From Tipula vernalis (lineage: Eukaryota > Arthropoda > Insecta > Diptera > Tipulidae), in the NCBI GenBank assembly GCA_958295665.1, contig OY282558.1, positions 140,472,577-140,536,576 of the forward strand: a stretch of 64,000 nucleotides of DNA, in the 5' to 3' direction. The notes under the pieces are model-generated. The model was not told where the DNA came from, searched no databases, and saw only the letters and a list, made by a program, of their open reading frames with translations. Position 1 is the first letter of the stretch; each line of letters starts with the position of its first letter. The position numbers and the translations under genes were made by a program. This document shows, piece after piece, positions 45,241-56,595 of this stretch.

Positions 45241-48185
45241 GATCGTCGTTAGATTAATGTATTCATATACACTTTGAGCCAATGTGATGAGGTTTGTAGT
45301 TTATCACGATTTTCACAAATTAATTTCACTTCACGAAAATGTTGATACGAACGAAACACCCGGTAAATAAAATTAAGCGTTTATAAATTATATTATTGAA
45401 TTTAGATTATTGTTTTTACTTGGCACCCACCAAGTCATACTGGAATTAAGGGAATTAAGTCAGTTGATGGCCTCCATTCATTGGACCAGAGCCTTTCTGT
45501 GGCATCACTAATCAGAGGCAGCGGTTAAACACCGCGAGGATTTTCAAAAGTCCTCCTGGATAAAGGATAAAGGAGCGTCTTGCATAAAAAATAACATAAT
45601 AGGACAAAGAGCTTTTAAGGAAGCTTAAATTTATTTTATTTTAGGTTAAGTCTCTTAAGCCACCCTTGAAATTAAATATTATTTTACGAGTATTTTAACT
45701 TGTTACAAAATAAAATTACGCATTTTAAAGCTTTTAGTTATAAGCGAGCTTTAAATATTAAAATTCACGCATTTCTTGAAAAGTCAACATTTTGATTATT
45801 CAATTAAATTCTTCAACACAGTACCCACGTCTTAAGCTTTAAGCACATATAGATATTTTGATGTTTTGTATGAATATGAAATGTTACGTACTCATAATTC
45901 AAAGAATATCAAGCATGTGGGTGGATCATTATTTTGTTAAATAATGAGATTTTTAATGATTTTTCAAATTTATCGATATATACTTAGGTAAGATACCGTA
46001 CCTAAACATAAACAACCTTTTGATTAACAAAAATAAATATATAAATTAAATTTAATTACATTTAATCTTGTATGTCGATAAGAGATCCGTCCTAATAAAA
46101 TGTTTGTATACGGGGTATACCTATACCTTATATTATAAATGATGTTCCTATTTAGGTCAAAATTTTCATTCATAACCTTTTTTTTTTTTTTCGAGCATTT
46201 TTGGTCAATTTGTATGATTATTATCGACCTTTTTCAGCCGAAATTTGTATGCGGGAGATTCGATTTGGGATACATCAAAAAAGATTTCTTAAGATTAGCA
46301 TAAAATTTTATTTTTATTTTTAAAGATTCAATTCTATTCTGGAAACGAAAAACTTTTACCTTTCATCTATCATCGTGACAGTTTTTTTTTTTTTTTTTTG
46401 GTTGGTGTTGTTGTTACATCCTAAATATGTGGATATAATATTCGGGATAGCCATTCAAAAATCAAAAAATATTATTTTATAATAGGGGGGTATAAGATGA
46501 GTACCGTTATAATATAGTTTTTCCTTTTCGGCTCCCCATAAACAGCGAATATAACTTCACATTTCAGTTACATCAGACATCGGTAATTTATAGAGCATCG
46601 CACATAAATAAATTGTGGGAAGCAAAATGTCTTTTATATGAATATGGAAGCATCTATAAAAAAACACCTGCTGGGAGAGGAAAACTTAAAAAAAAAGGAA
46701 ATTTTCCATTCTTCAAGATTTCGAAATGGTATCCGTTTAAATTTGAATAATTTTTGTATAAATATTAGAATTGTGTGTGCTCATATTGCTTCCGCCCTTT
46801 TACCTCGGATATAAATAGTTTAAGGTACTTTACTTTGTAATAAATTTTTACATAGATAATTCTTTATATCTCTTACACACACACGTACACATACAATATA
46901 TACTTACACCCAAAAATAAGGATTCATCGTACAGTGAAAATCTTTTTATAGTCATAATGATGGTGATGATCAATTTCTCGATTTTTTATGACTTTGAAAA
47001 GGGTTTGATTTAGTTTTTATGTTCGTTTATTTAAATTTCGAAAAGGTAATATAAATTGACTGTGTACCTATAGCCTAACTTTTTGTATACATATGTACAT
47101 ATATTGTGTGTATGTCGAATGGAATCTATCTTTAAAATTTGAAAATTTCTTGACGTGGTTTGAATTTTTAAAAAGGTTTATGGTTGGAAAGATTTTATCG
47201 GTACATTTACACCAAAAACCACTTACACGGTCATTTTATTCAACCCCCACTAGTATTGTCCCGCAGAACATGTTTATTTTGTTTGGTAATTTTCACTAAA
47301 TAGTTTTGCTAAATTTTTAGCCTAGTATGAGACTGAAACAATTTTCTTTTTCTGCTTGTTTATCGTTGGTTTGTCGTTTCGAAACCAGAATTGGTTCAGT
47401 AGATCAATCGATAAACCATTGGGGTTCTCACTTGACTTGATTATCACAGTATACCACCTTTTCGGGCGAATTGTATACAAAACCTGATGGACATTTTGAT
47501 GAAATCAAACATACCATTAAGATGAATCATATACTTTTAATTAATGTACTCTGCCTTACACATTCTCTGAGCATTTTCAGATTTAACAAATCGGTAAAAC
47601 ATCTGTCTCAAGATTGAACCAGGCTTTTAACTAATTTTCACCGAAGACATCGCAAGAAATATAACATAACGTACGAAATAAACAATCAATAAAATGGGAT
47701 GCAGAATTGGGCACGTGTCACTTTGAAAACCAACTGTCAAACATTCTTTGCATCCTGCTGCACCACTCCTAACATTGTAAACAGTAAATGATTCAATGAT
47801 GGAGATATGAGCAGCGAAAATGAGACATTTATGTTGTTGGGAGAAATTTAATCACTGATGCAACAGGTGTGGCGCCAACTCACTCTTCATTGGGGATTAG
47901 AGAAGTGTCGGTGTCAGTGATATCCGTTGGTACTATTGATCTAATTAGTGAAAAATAATTAACTGTATAATTTTAATAAACATTTTACAAATCAAGTTAT
48001 TTTCATTGTGACTGCAATAATTTGTCTAAGTACAGGGCAAAAATATTTTATACGGTTCTTCATTCATAAAATTGACCACCGTGTGCCATCGATTTGATTT
48101 TGATTACATTGTGTTTTATAAGACCAGTTGTGTTCCTTATAAAATAAATAAAACATTCGAAACTAAAAATTGACGTTGTGGCCTT
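45241..48185. other. AT-rich non-coding stretch
   Basis: No gene identified. A GC-richer island at about 45420-45590 follows a CTTGGCACCCACCAAG stem-loop and has no obvious identity. Poly-T runs lie at 46180-46192 and 46381-46399, and there is a CA-rich patch near 46870. The plus frame 47093-47299 shows no family features. Confidence 0.45.
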
Positions 48186-48345
48186 GAAATGTGCACAGTG
48201 TGGTGATGCAAGCGCTGAGAACTTCTTCATTACCTGTGGTATATCATGAGAAGTGCTCAACATTATCGGTCGCTTTAGCAAAAATGTGCAATAACAAATC
48301 TAACATTCAATTCATACCATATGTAAAACATGTAATCAAGTTATT
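48186..48345 (+). pseudogene. PHD-like zinc-finger scrap of a non-LTR ORF1
   Basis: Two overlapping frames give LKCAQCGDASAENFFITCG, then YHEKCSTLSVALAKMCNNKS and, in the first frame again, ICKTCNQVI. Together the residues form CxxC...C...HxxC...CxxC, the spacing of a PHD-type finger. Such fingers sit at the N-terminus of ORF1 in several CR1/Jockey-related elements. One frameshift lies in the middle. It is 150-200 bp upstream of Jockey copy A, but could equally belong to the same family as the EN-RT at 52.4 kb. Confidence 0.45.
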
Positions 48346-48672
48346 GTGCCCGTGGGAGTTGCAATTCTCCTATCGAGCGCGTCCCGAGGTGGCGGATAGG
48401 GGGATGCCCCCACCGGTTCACCGGCGGGTAAGTGGGAAATAAAATACCACTTGTGGACCAAAACTAGCAAGAAGCGTCTGTTCACCAACAGGTGCGGCTT
48501 CAAACAGCGTCTGTTCCTCATGCAAGAGGTGGCTGATTTCTTGCCTGGCAGTAGGAATAAAATGTTAAGGGAACGACACCCTGATGAAAAACCAACCATG
48601 GGTAGCGAAAAAGAAAAATTTATGGTGTAGGGATCCGGACACCCAGTACCGGCGACATTTGGGAGTGAGCGA

Positions 48673-50427
48673 GTGGGCTCCCAGTCGTCGAAATCCATCG
48701 ACCACAATATCTCAGCAGTTGTACACTTGGCAGCTGGGACAGATAAAACTACAAGCACTGCTACTACTGCAGTGGCAAATTTCGCTGCAGCAAGTGAAAT
48801 AACGTCATTGCCATATCTGGCTGATTCTTTTCCTGTTATAACTGGAAGCACAGAACAAGATATAAAAGTATGGCCCTTTGGTGGAAGAAGTACAGCACTT
48901 CGTAGAACACCACCTTCAACTCCACCGTCAGCGAGCACCACAATGCTAAGTGAACTTAACAATGAGAAAGAAAATATCTCATCTATGAAGCATACAACTC
49001 TCAAGCAAACTTCTGAACACGGAGTTAATAAATGAATTTGAGCAAATGGAGAAGTTAATCGCGCAGCTGAACAATGAAGTTGTCATGTTAAAAAAACAAA
49101 ACAATATGCTAAAGGAAACAGTAAATAAAAATAAAAACGCAGGAAACTCAGCATTAATGAACAACCAATTTCAAGTACTCAGAGAACAAGACGAATATCA
49201 CACTGATGAAGATCTGATGAGCTTGAAAGCGAAACCAATTGGAGACTACAGAAAGCCAAGAGAGCAAATAAGAAAATAGAAAAGAAACCAACCCAAGTAA
49301 GAGGAAAGCTGAATCATCACCAGAAGTTGAGCCAATTCAAACCCACTTTAAAAATGCAAATGCAATTACTGCACCAAAAGTGAATGAGCCAGAAAAGAAG
49401 AAACAGGTTTCAGCCCCGATCAATATACTAGGAATAACAAATTACGGTCTTATTCAGAAATGAATGAAAGAATTAGTACAAAATGACTACAAAGTAATAT
49501 CGCTCAGTAATAACATCTGGAAAATAAATACAAGAGAGCCTGAAGACTATAAACCTCTAGCTAACAAATTTAATGCTGATGGTCACCAGTGGTACGCTTA
49601 CGAGGTTAAAAATGATCGTTCAATTAAAGTAATGGCAAGAGGTCTACACCCAACTTGTTCAAAAGAGGAAATCATTGAGGACCTGAAAAACAGAGGCCTG
49701 AAAATAGTTGATGCAGTTAACATCATCAGAAAAGAGAGACGAGAAAACAGGGAGGGAAATGTTGAAATCACAAGAAGAGGTCTCCCACTTTTCATGCTAA
49801 CCTTCGACAACCAAGAAAAAATCAAAAATATTTATAATATTAAGGCTATCCTTAACCTCAGAGTTAAAATATAAACACCGAGAAAGGTCACTCGACAAAT
49901 TCTGCAATGTAAAAACTGCCAAGATTATAATTATACACAAAAATACTGCCATCGAGAAGCAAGATGTGTTAAATGTACAGGAAAACATGCACGAAATTTC
50001 TGCACAATTTCCCCAAATACAACACCGAAGTGTATCAACTGTAATGGCCAGCATCCAGCCAATTACAGAGGATGCGAAGTTGCAGTAGAACTGCCAAAAA
50101 CGAGAGATAAAATACGTAACCCAGTTACATCAAGAAATGTACAAACTACTCGTATCAAAAAAAAAAAAAACACGGAGCCAAAATCGTTCACTACTACTGT
50201 TAACTTACAAAGAGAGCGAGTAAATGAAAACGTTACTTATGCTCAAATAGTTCAGCAAATAGAGCAGAAACAGATTAAAGTGGATCTCGCTTTACAGGTC
50301 ATACTGAGAAATCTAGAGAACCTCAACAAAAGACTTACTTCGCAGGAAATGAGCCTGCAGAACGCACTAGAAGGAATGAAATCACAAACTAGTTTCAATA
50401 AAATAGTAGAAGAAAACCTTGATTGAG
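48673..50427 (+). pseudogene. ORF1 of Jockey copy A (RNA-binding Gag-like protein)
   Basis: The N-terminal frame (48673-49035) is Ser/Thr-rich with TALRRTPPSTPPSAS, then a coiled-coil-like stretch (49046-49279, EKLIAQLNNEVVMLKKQNNM). The 49464-49874 frame has the PRE_C2HC-like domain: HQWYAYEVKNDRSIKVMARG, LHPTCSKEEIIEDLKNRGLK, GLPLFMLTFDNQEKIKNIYN. A TAA at 49872 interrupts, but the same frame continues with three zinc knuckles: CKNCQDYNYTQKYC (His replaced by Tyr), CVKCTGKHARNFC and CINCNGQHPANYRGC. It ends at 50425. ORF1 binds the element RNA. Here it has at least three breaks. Confidence 0.85.
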
Positions 50428-50473
50428 TGTATCAAAATATAAATTATATAAAATCGAGTTATAAACCAAAGAA

Positions 50474-51590
50474 ATGAATAAAACGCTACGAATTGTAACC
50501 TGGAATGCAAATGGGCTATTGCATCACATTCAAGAACTAGATATATTTTTAAACATGCATTATATAAATATATGTCTTATATTAGAAACCCATTTTACCA
50601 AAACTTTATTCTGTAAAATAAAAAGATATAATTGCTACCATGCAATTTATCAGCTATCCTCATAAAAGATTATTTAAAGCATAACGAAGAACTTAAAGTT
50701 GAGAAGCTTTCCATGCAAGTCACAACAATCAAAATACATTTAAACAATACTAAAACCTGCAGTATCTCAGCAATCTATTGCCCCGAAAGATACAATCTCA
50801 AATAAGTAGATTATACTAATCTTCTCAAAACACTAGGAAGTGTCTTTTTAATTGGAGGTGACTATAATGCAAAAAATACCTATTGGGGATCGCGGTTAAC
50901 GACCGCTAAAGGAAAAGAACTGTTCGCAGCAGGCAAACAACTAAAATGCGATTTTCACTCGGGCAGTACACCAACCTATTGGCCCTCGGATATCACTAAG
51001 ACTCCAGATCTTATAGACTTCTTTATTACAAGAGGGATTTCAGATGATTATATCCATATAGAGAACAGTGAAAGTCTATCATCAGATCATTCACCAGTAA
51101 TTATGATACTTAGCCAAATAATTATTATGAAAGAGAGCAATCCGAAATTAACAAGCTTCAAAACCAATTGGGATCTCTTCCAAACACGGTTAACAGAAAG
51201 AATTAATCTGCAGAACCCAATATAGGGACCAGTCCAAATAGAAGACGAACTAGATAAGCTCATCCATCTTATCCAAAGTGCTGCGTGGGAAAGCACTCCT
51301 AACAACAATCAGGAAATAAAGCGCAATGTTAGCTATCCAGAGGAAGTGAGAGAACTTCTTAAAAATAAAAGAAAAGCACGGAAGAATTAGCAAAAACATC
51401 GAAACCCGGAAAATAAGAGGGTATTTAATCATTTGTGTAACAAATTAAAATATCTAATAAAAGACATTAAAAATCAGTCAGTTAATAAATACCTCAGCAC
51501 TCTAACTGGGCAAAAAGATACTGATTATTCATTATGGAAAGCAACAAGGTCAGTAGACTTACCGTGGCGAAAAATCTGATGAGGAGTTAC
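50474..51590 (+). pseudogene. ORF2 endonuclease half of Jockey copy A
   Basis: It begins NKTLRIVTWNANGLLHHIQE, with the Asn of the AP-type endonuclease, and ILETHFTK with its Glu, then stops at about 50662. Later frames give VSQQSIAPKD-like sequence and, from 50850, GGDYNAKNTYWGSRLTTAKG, PTYWPSDITKTPDLIDFFIT and SSDHSPVIMIL, all endonuclease blocks. The linker follows (ELDKLIHLIQSAAWESTPNN) and ends before the RT. The catalytic residues are legible, but the protein is broken in several places. Confidence 0.85.
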
Positions 51591-52345
51591 ACGAAACGGG
51601 GGATAATCACTTGATTGTGCCTACTAATCAAAAACTTTATTATGCAATGTAAATTACTAAATGGGTACAAGACTCAGTCGTAATATCTCTAAAAATAATA
51701 AAAAAAAAAAAAAAAAAATTGAGGGTAAAGCAAATCAGGTGTTTACCAGGTTAGATGACATCACTAACACAGTTTCTGCATTTTTCAATAATTTTGGTGA
51801 CATGAACATGATTGCAAAACAGTTAAACATGCAATTGCGAACTCAATCAATATATGTAGCTACGAAACAAAGTGAAAATTCTACAAATGTTCATGAAGAG
51901 AATCAAATTTGCGATTTGTAGCTCAACAAAAATTGTTTGTGGCTACTCACCTCCATCCCTCTACCTCAGATGTGGATGTCATAAGCCACATAACAACAAA
52001 GGCACCCCTTAATTGCAAAGACAAAAGATAGGAGTCAGCTGAATTTCATTTCGTATAAAATTGGAGTGAACCTACTGCACTTTGACAGAATTTATTCATC
52101 GGAGATTTGGCCGACAGGTGTTGCAATAAAACCATTTATCAGCTATAATCAAAAAAACAACCAGGGAGTGTCTCTGCCGAGTTCTCGCTAATTAACTGTT
52201 TCGAAAATTTAATTAATTGTATTGCTTTATTATCTAATCTACTTTGTAATTTGACTTCTAATTTTAAAGTTTCCGCATCACCTACTTCTGCTCCTTCTAA
52301 CTCCATTCAACATAAACCATGCAATGATGAATATGAGTTTTTTTT
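51591..52345. other. Spacer with poly-A tract
   Basis: An A-run of about 18 (51702-51719) may be the 3' tail of an inserted element. The 86-codon frame 51661-51921 includes LDDITNTVSAFFNNFGDMNM, and could be a coiled ORF1 remnant of the next element, but has no certain family match. Confidence 0.35.
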
Positions 52346-52354
52346 CTATCGTCC

Positions 52355-53150
52355 ATCTAAATGTACGAAGTTTAGTCAAACATATATGAAGTTAAAATTT
52401 TGATGCAGACTAAACATTTTGATATTTTATGTTTGAGTGATTCTTTGTTTCATCGTGTTGCTGGTAAGAAAAAATCAGGAGGTGGAGTGGCAATGTATTT
52501 TAGATCGTCTTTAAATATCAAATGTGTTGATCGTCTTATTTTGGGGAAGGCTGAGTTTATTATTTTAGAACTAAACGTTAAAAATACTAAGCATACCGTA
52601 ATTGTTGGCTATAATCCACCATCAAGAATATTAAATGACATCGACTATATTGTGACTTTGTTTATGTATTACATAAATAGCTATTCCCATGTGATAATTC
52701 TCGGTGATTTTAATATTAATTTAAATACTACCCCGAATCGATTTCTTGACAATTTAAATATACTCAATTGATTTGTTGTTCCATTTCAATTTACAAGAGA
52801 ATCAAATTTTTTAGATTTAATTCTGGTGAATGAAGCTGACTGTAATAGAATAATTCACTTCGACAAAATTTCCCTCCCGTCGATTTCCGACCATTATATT
52901 TGATTTATATGGTTTGTCAAATAAAGTGAAGTTCAAACGGCCAAAACCAACATACTCCTATATCCCGGTCTACGATAATATTGACGAGGAGCTAATGGAA
53001 AACACCTTTGTTGAACTGAATTTTGAAATGTTAAACAGCATGGCTAATTTGGACAACATTTGTAATTTTTTGCCTATAGAAATCAAAGTACTAGCCTTAT
53101 CCGTGAATGTAAACAAAAATATTATTTCGGTAACCCAAGGGTTACCATGA
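52355..53150 (+). pseudogene. Endonuclease and linker of the CR1/Jockey-like element
   Basis: FSIVHLNVRSLVKH-like sequence gives the first conserved Asn, followed by FDILCLSDSLFHRVAGKKKS (relatives have SETW), GGGVAMYFRSSLN, IVGYNPPSRIL and VIILGDFNIN. A stop at 52769 is followed in another frame by FLDLILVNEADCNR and ISLPSISDHYI, with the SDH catalytic pair. The 52914-53150 frame (KRPKPTYSYIPVYDNIDEEL) is the linker before the RT. All endonuclease residues are legible in pieces. Confidence 0.82.
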
Positions 53151-53299
53151 AGCGGCTTTGAAATAATTGTAGATCAGTTGGCATTGCTGATAAAAATTCT
53201 AGTAATACTATGCCATTTTCGGCTGTTGATATCAATTTACATTTTTAGCATTTCCTTTTACTAATGATGATTCTATGTCTGGATTCCAAAGTTCACCAT

Positions 53300-54045
53300 T
53301 CCAAAATACGACACAGACCTTGATGTAGTGAATCTAATTGGAAAAATTAAATCAAAAACGGCTGGACATGATGGAATGACCCTTAAGTGTCTAAAATTAA
53401 TATTACTGTTAATTTTCCCTTATCTAACTTTTATAATTAATAAGTGTATTACTAACTCGTATTGTCCAATTTTATGGAAAAAGGCCAATCCCTTTCAATA
53501 AAAGTAAAGAAGTTCACAATTTACATAATCTAATATCAAAAAGTATTAAGCCTGTTCTATTTTAGGTGTTTGAATTGGCTTTAAAGGATCAAATTTCATT
53601 GTATCCTATAGTGAGTCACATTTATTAAATCGTTATCAATCTGGATTCCGTAAGTTTCATAGTACAACTTCCGCCTTGGTTAATGTTGTTGATGATATCT
53701 CGTGTACCCTTAATGCACCTAAATCTTTTGCGGTAATTGCCCTCTTGGATTTTCTAAGGGGTTTGATTCTCTTAATCATCAGCTTCTCCTGCAAAAGCTT
53801 AAACTATTTAATAATTTTTCGGGCTGTGCTATTCGTTCATTATCTTCCTATCTGTCGGATAGGATTTAGAATGTAAATTTATTGGGGTTATTATCATAAA
53901 CAGCTTCGGTTACTTGTCCCTCAGGGATCTATTATTGGGCCAATATTATTTTTCCTTTTCATTATTGATTTAGCTGATTGCATTTCTGGTTTTAAATTCC
54001 ATTTCTACGCGGACGATGTTCAATTATATATTGGTGGTTCATTAG
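53300..54045 (+). pseudogene. Reverse transcriptase of the CR1/Jockey-like element
   Basis: Pieces in order: KTAGHDGMTLKCLKL-like, INKCITNSYCPILWKKANP, KSKEVHNLHNLIS (where the family has NYRPISLL), VFELALKDQIS, NRYQSGFRKFHSTTSALVNV, DDISCTLN, a palm A block corrupted to ALLDFLRGLI, LSSYLSDRI, VTCPSGIYYWANI (where the family has VPQGSxLGP) and the catalytic box FHFYADDVQLYIGG at 54000-54040, intact. Few of these are in one frame. The C-terminal half is cut off by the next element. Confidence 0.82.
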
Positions 54046-54239
54046 AAAATGTGGGTGTTGGGTGCGTCTCAATAGGGTAGGGGTTGACCGTCTATAGCCA
54101 TGTATCTCGTGGTCTATTTTTCAACGCTGCAACTATATAGAAACCACCAAATGTGTCTAGTATACCTCCACGTGGTAACACCCGGGCAACGATGTGAAGC
54201 ATCGGCGAAATACTAGAGGCGAGTGCAGTACACTATAAA

Positions 54240-55464
54240 TGAGCAATGAGCAGAACAAAAAAGGAAACTAATACTCCAGGTGGTACACCTGTTGCTCAGG
54301 TAAATCTACTCTCTTCGGAGGTCGGTCTCATGGATTCTGGAGGAGACCAGCCATTGCTATACTACAATTATTTTAACTAATCCCAAGACATGTTGGTGAA
54401 TAAACAAGCTCATTTGAGTGAAACCGAAAAGGATAATTCACATCCCTTCCAGAGAAGTAACAAAGTCGCGTATTCTCCGATAAGAGGCGGTAGTCCCTCC
54501 ATTGGGGCCAGCAGCCGCAACACTCGTTCTACAAACGAAGAAAAGCTTCACAATGAATTGTGTAAAGCTAATAATGCATTAGTCGAAGCCAACAATATAA
54601 ATAAGCAACTGAATGTTACAATTGCATAAATGCAGGAGCGTATGAAGACGCTTGAAAACGAAGTTAAAGCTCTTAAGCCAAAGGAGGACATCGGTTCTAC
54701 TCCCAACCAGAATACAACTACTATGTAAATATAACTACACGATTTACTCTATGAGAAAATAAAAACAATAACTGCTACTGATAAGTTTAATGCAAAGGTG
54801 ATGAATGGAAACACCGTCAAAATAAACTTAAGATGCTGTAACATTCAGATAAATGACAAAAATGTTAAATGAAGAAAAACGTGCTTGGCATACGTTTGAA
54901 GATAAACAAACCAAACCAATTAGGGTCATGGCTAAAAACTTACACTCTACGTGTAAACCAGACAGAATAATTGATGACCTGAAAGCAAAAGGATTTAGAT
55001 AGAAGTATCGATTAAGCTAAAACGGAGAGGCAAAGTACCTCTCAACATGTTTATATTGACCTTCGATACTGATGAAGATATCGAAAAAATTTATCAAATT
55101 AAGTACATCTTGGGGTGCAAAGTGGTTATTCAGACTCTAAGAAGATCTAAGCTTATACCACAATGTAAACAATGTCAAGCCTTGTCAAATATTTAGGTAA
55201 ACATCATACCAAAGATTGTGTAAAAGCCCAAAATGTTCAACATGCGTTCACTGTGGAGTAAACCATCCGGCTAACTACAGAGGATGCAGCCTTGCTAATG
55301 AACTGCAAAACATCAAAAATAAGAACGTGTTTGCTAAAAATCCAAGTTTATTCAGGAAGCAAGCGGTTAAGATGAACCGACCCGAAGTAAATCGAAGAGT
55401 GTCGAGAACTACTCAAGGACAATTTGGTAAAATGACTTATGCTCAAGTCAAACACTTAAATTAA
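54240..55464 (+). pseudogene. ORF1 of Jockey copy B
   Basis: It starts near 54246 with MSRTKKETNTPGGTPVAQVN, then a Ser/Thr-rich part. The 54390-54629 frame is partly coiled (EEKLHNELCKANNALVEANN). After breaks, RAWHTFEDKQTKPIRVMAKN and LHSTCKPDRIIDDLKAKGFR mark the PRE_C2HC-like domain, which ends in VPLNMFILTFDTDEDIEKIY-type sequence. The zinc knuckles are partly legible: CKQCQALSN, then CSTCVHCGVNHPANYRGC in the 55216-55464 frame. Compared with copy A, the domain order is the same and the sequence related but clearly diverged. Confidence 0.82.
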
Positions 55465-55545
55465 TTTTAAGCAGACTAAATACATTTGATGAGCAATTAA
55501 AGAAACTAGAGTACAGCACTAAGGGAGTCATCCCTAAACAGAAAA

Positions 55546-56595
55546 ATGGCCAATAATCTTGAAATCTTGTGTTGGAATGCCAATGGACTGATGCAACATC
55601 AACAAGAACTGCAACTGGTCCTGGACACAGAAAAAATCGATGTATGTCGTCTCATCACGGAAACACACTTCACTAGACAATCAACCAGTAAATTTAAAAA
55701 TTATCAAATATATTACACTATTCACCCTAGAAACACTGCTAAAGGAGGTAGTGCTGTTAGAATTAGAAATAGTATTCATCACTATGAGGAGTTAAAATAT
55801 GAAACGGAAGAAATACAAGCAACTGCTGTTATTGTCAAATCCAAAAGTAGTTCTATTTGTATTGCTAGTATTTACTGCCCACCGAAGCACTCAATGAAAG
55901 AAAAAGATTATCTCGAGTTCCTCAGTAAATTAGGAAAACGATTTGTACTTGGAGGAGACTTTAATGCAAAAAATGTCCACTGGGGATCCAGATTAACAAC
56001 GACTAAGGGTAAAGAACTCCTAAAAGCTATCAGAAAATGCAGTTGTGAAGCCCTCTCAACTGGAAAACCAACCTACTGGCCAACTGATCCAGACAAAGTA
56101 CCAGATCTGATTGATTTCTACATAATAAAGAACATATCTGTAAATTATGTACAAGTAGATGAAAGCCATGACTTAAACTCTGATCATTCACCAATACTTC
56201 TAACGTTTGGTGAAAAAATCATTCAGAAAGAAAGAAACCCATTCTTAGTAATTAATCACACTAATTGGGCATGCTTTAGGTTTAGACTATCGCTAGAAGA
56301 AAAAATGAACTTAATGGTTCCATTTAAGACTGAAGAACAATTAGACAAAGAAGTTCACAAATTTGTAAACGATATACAGCAATCAGCTTGGGAAAATACT
56401 CCTGAAATTAAAACGAAAATCAAGGGAAACAACTACCGTATGGAAATTAGGAAACTCCTCGCAGAAAAAAGAAGAGCGAGAAGAGTATGGCCACAAACAA
56501 GGGCCCCCCAAGATAAAACTCATTTGAACAATCTCACTCAACAATTAAGAAGAGATATCAAAAAATTGAAAGATGAATCAATCAGCTACTATTGA
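55546..56595 (+). pseudogene. ORF2 endonuclease of Jockey copy B, intact frame
   Basis: A single 349-residue frame with an ATG start. It begins EILCWNANGLMQHQQELQ (Asn at residue 11), then ITETHFT (Glu 39), IYCPPKHSM, GGDFNAKNVHWGSRLTTTKG (GDFN at 137-140), TYWPTDPDKVPDLIDFYII and SDHSPILLTF (S212, D213, H214). These are the catalytic residues of AP-type endonucleases that nick the target DNA, all present. The linker to the RT runs through WENTPEIKTK to ISYY, then a TGA at 56593. The RT continues beyond the stop, so the native protein was longer. The open frame is probably fortuitous survival. Confidence 0.87.

Larger units (their letters stand above)
48360..51600 (+). mobile_element. Jockey-clade retrotransposon, copy A (3'-truncated)
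   Basis: A GC-richer 5' leader starts at about 48360. ORF1 (48673-50427) and the endonuclease half of ORF2 (50474-51580) follow. The RT is missing: coding ends at DYSLWKATRSVDLPWRKI, the point just before the RT in relatives. Its proteins are clearly related to those of copy B at 54.06-58.1 kb. Confidence 0.85.
52346..54055 (+). mobile_element. Non-LTR retrotransposon relic (CR1/Jockey-like EN-RT)
   Basis: An endonuclease (52355-52900), linker (52914-53150) and RT (53300-54040) remain, many frames apart, truncated on the right by the 5' end of Jockey copy B at about 54.06 kb. The RT contains an intact YADD box. This is a different lineage from the neighbouring Jockey copies. Its clade cannot be fixed by eye. 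Confidence 0.8.

Noticed and set aside
47868..47885. TGGCGCC-like word resembling a retroviral primer-binding site
   Set aside because: No LTR or gag-pol sequence next to it; likely chance.
48336..49004. 222-codon minus-strand frame
   Set aside because: Antisense shadow of Jockey ORF1 and its leader, with no family motif.
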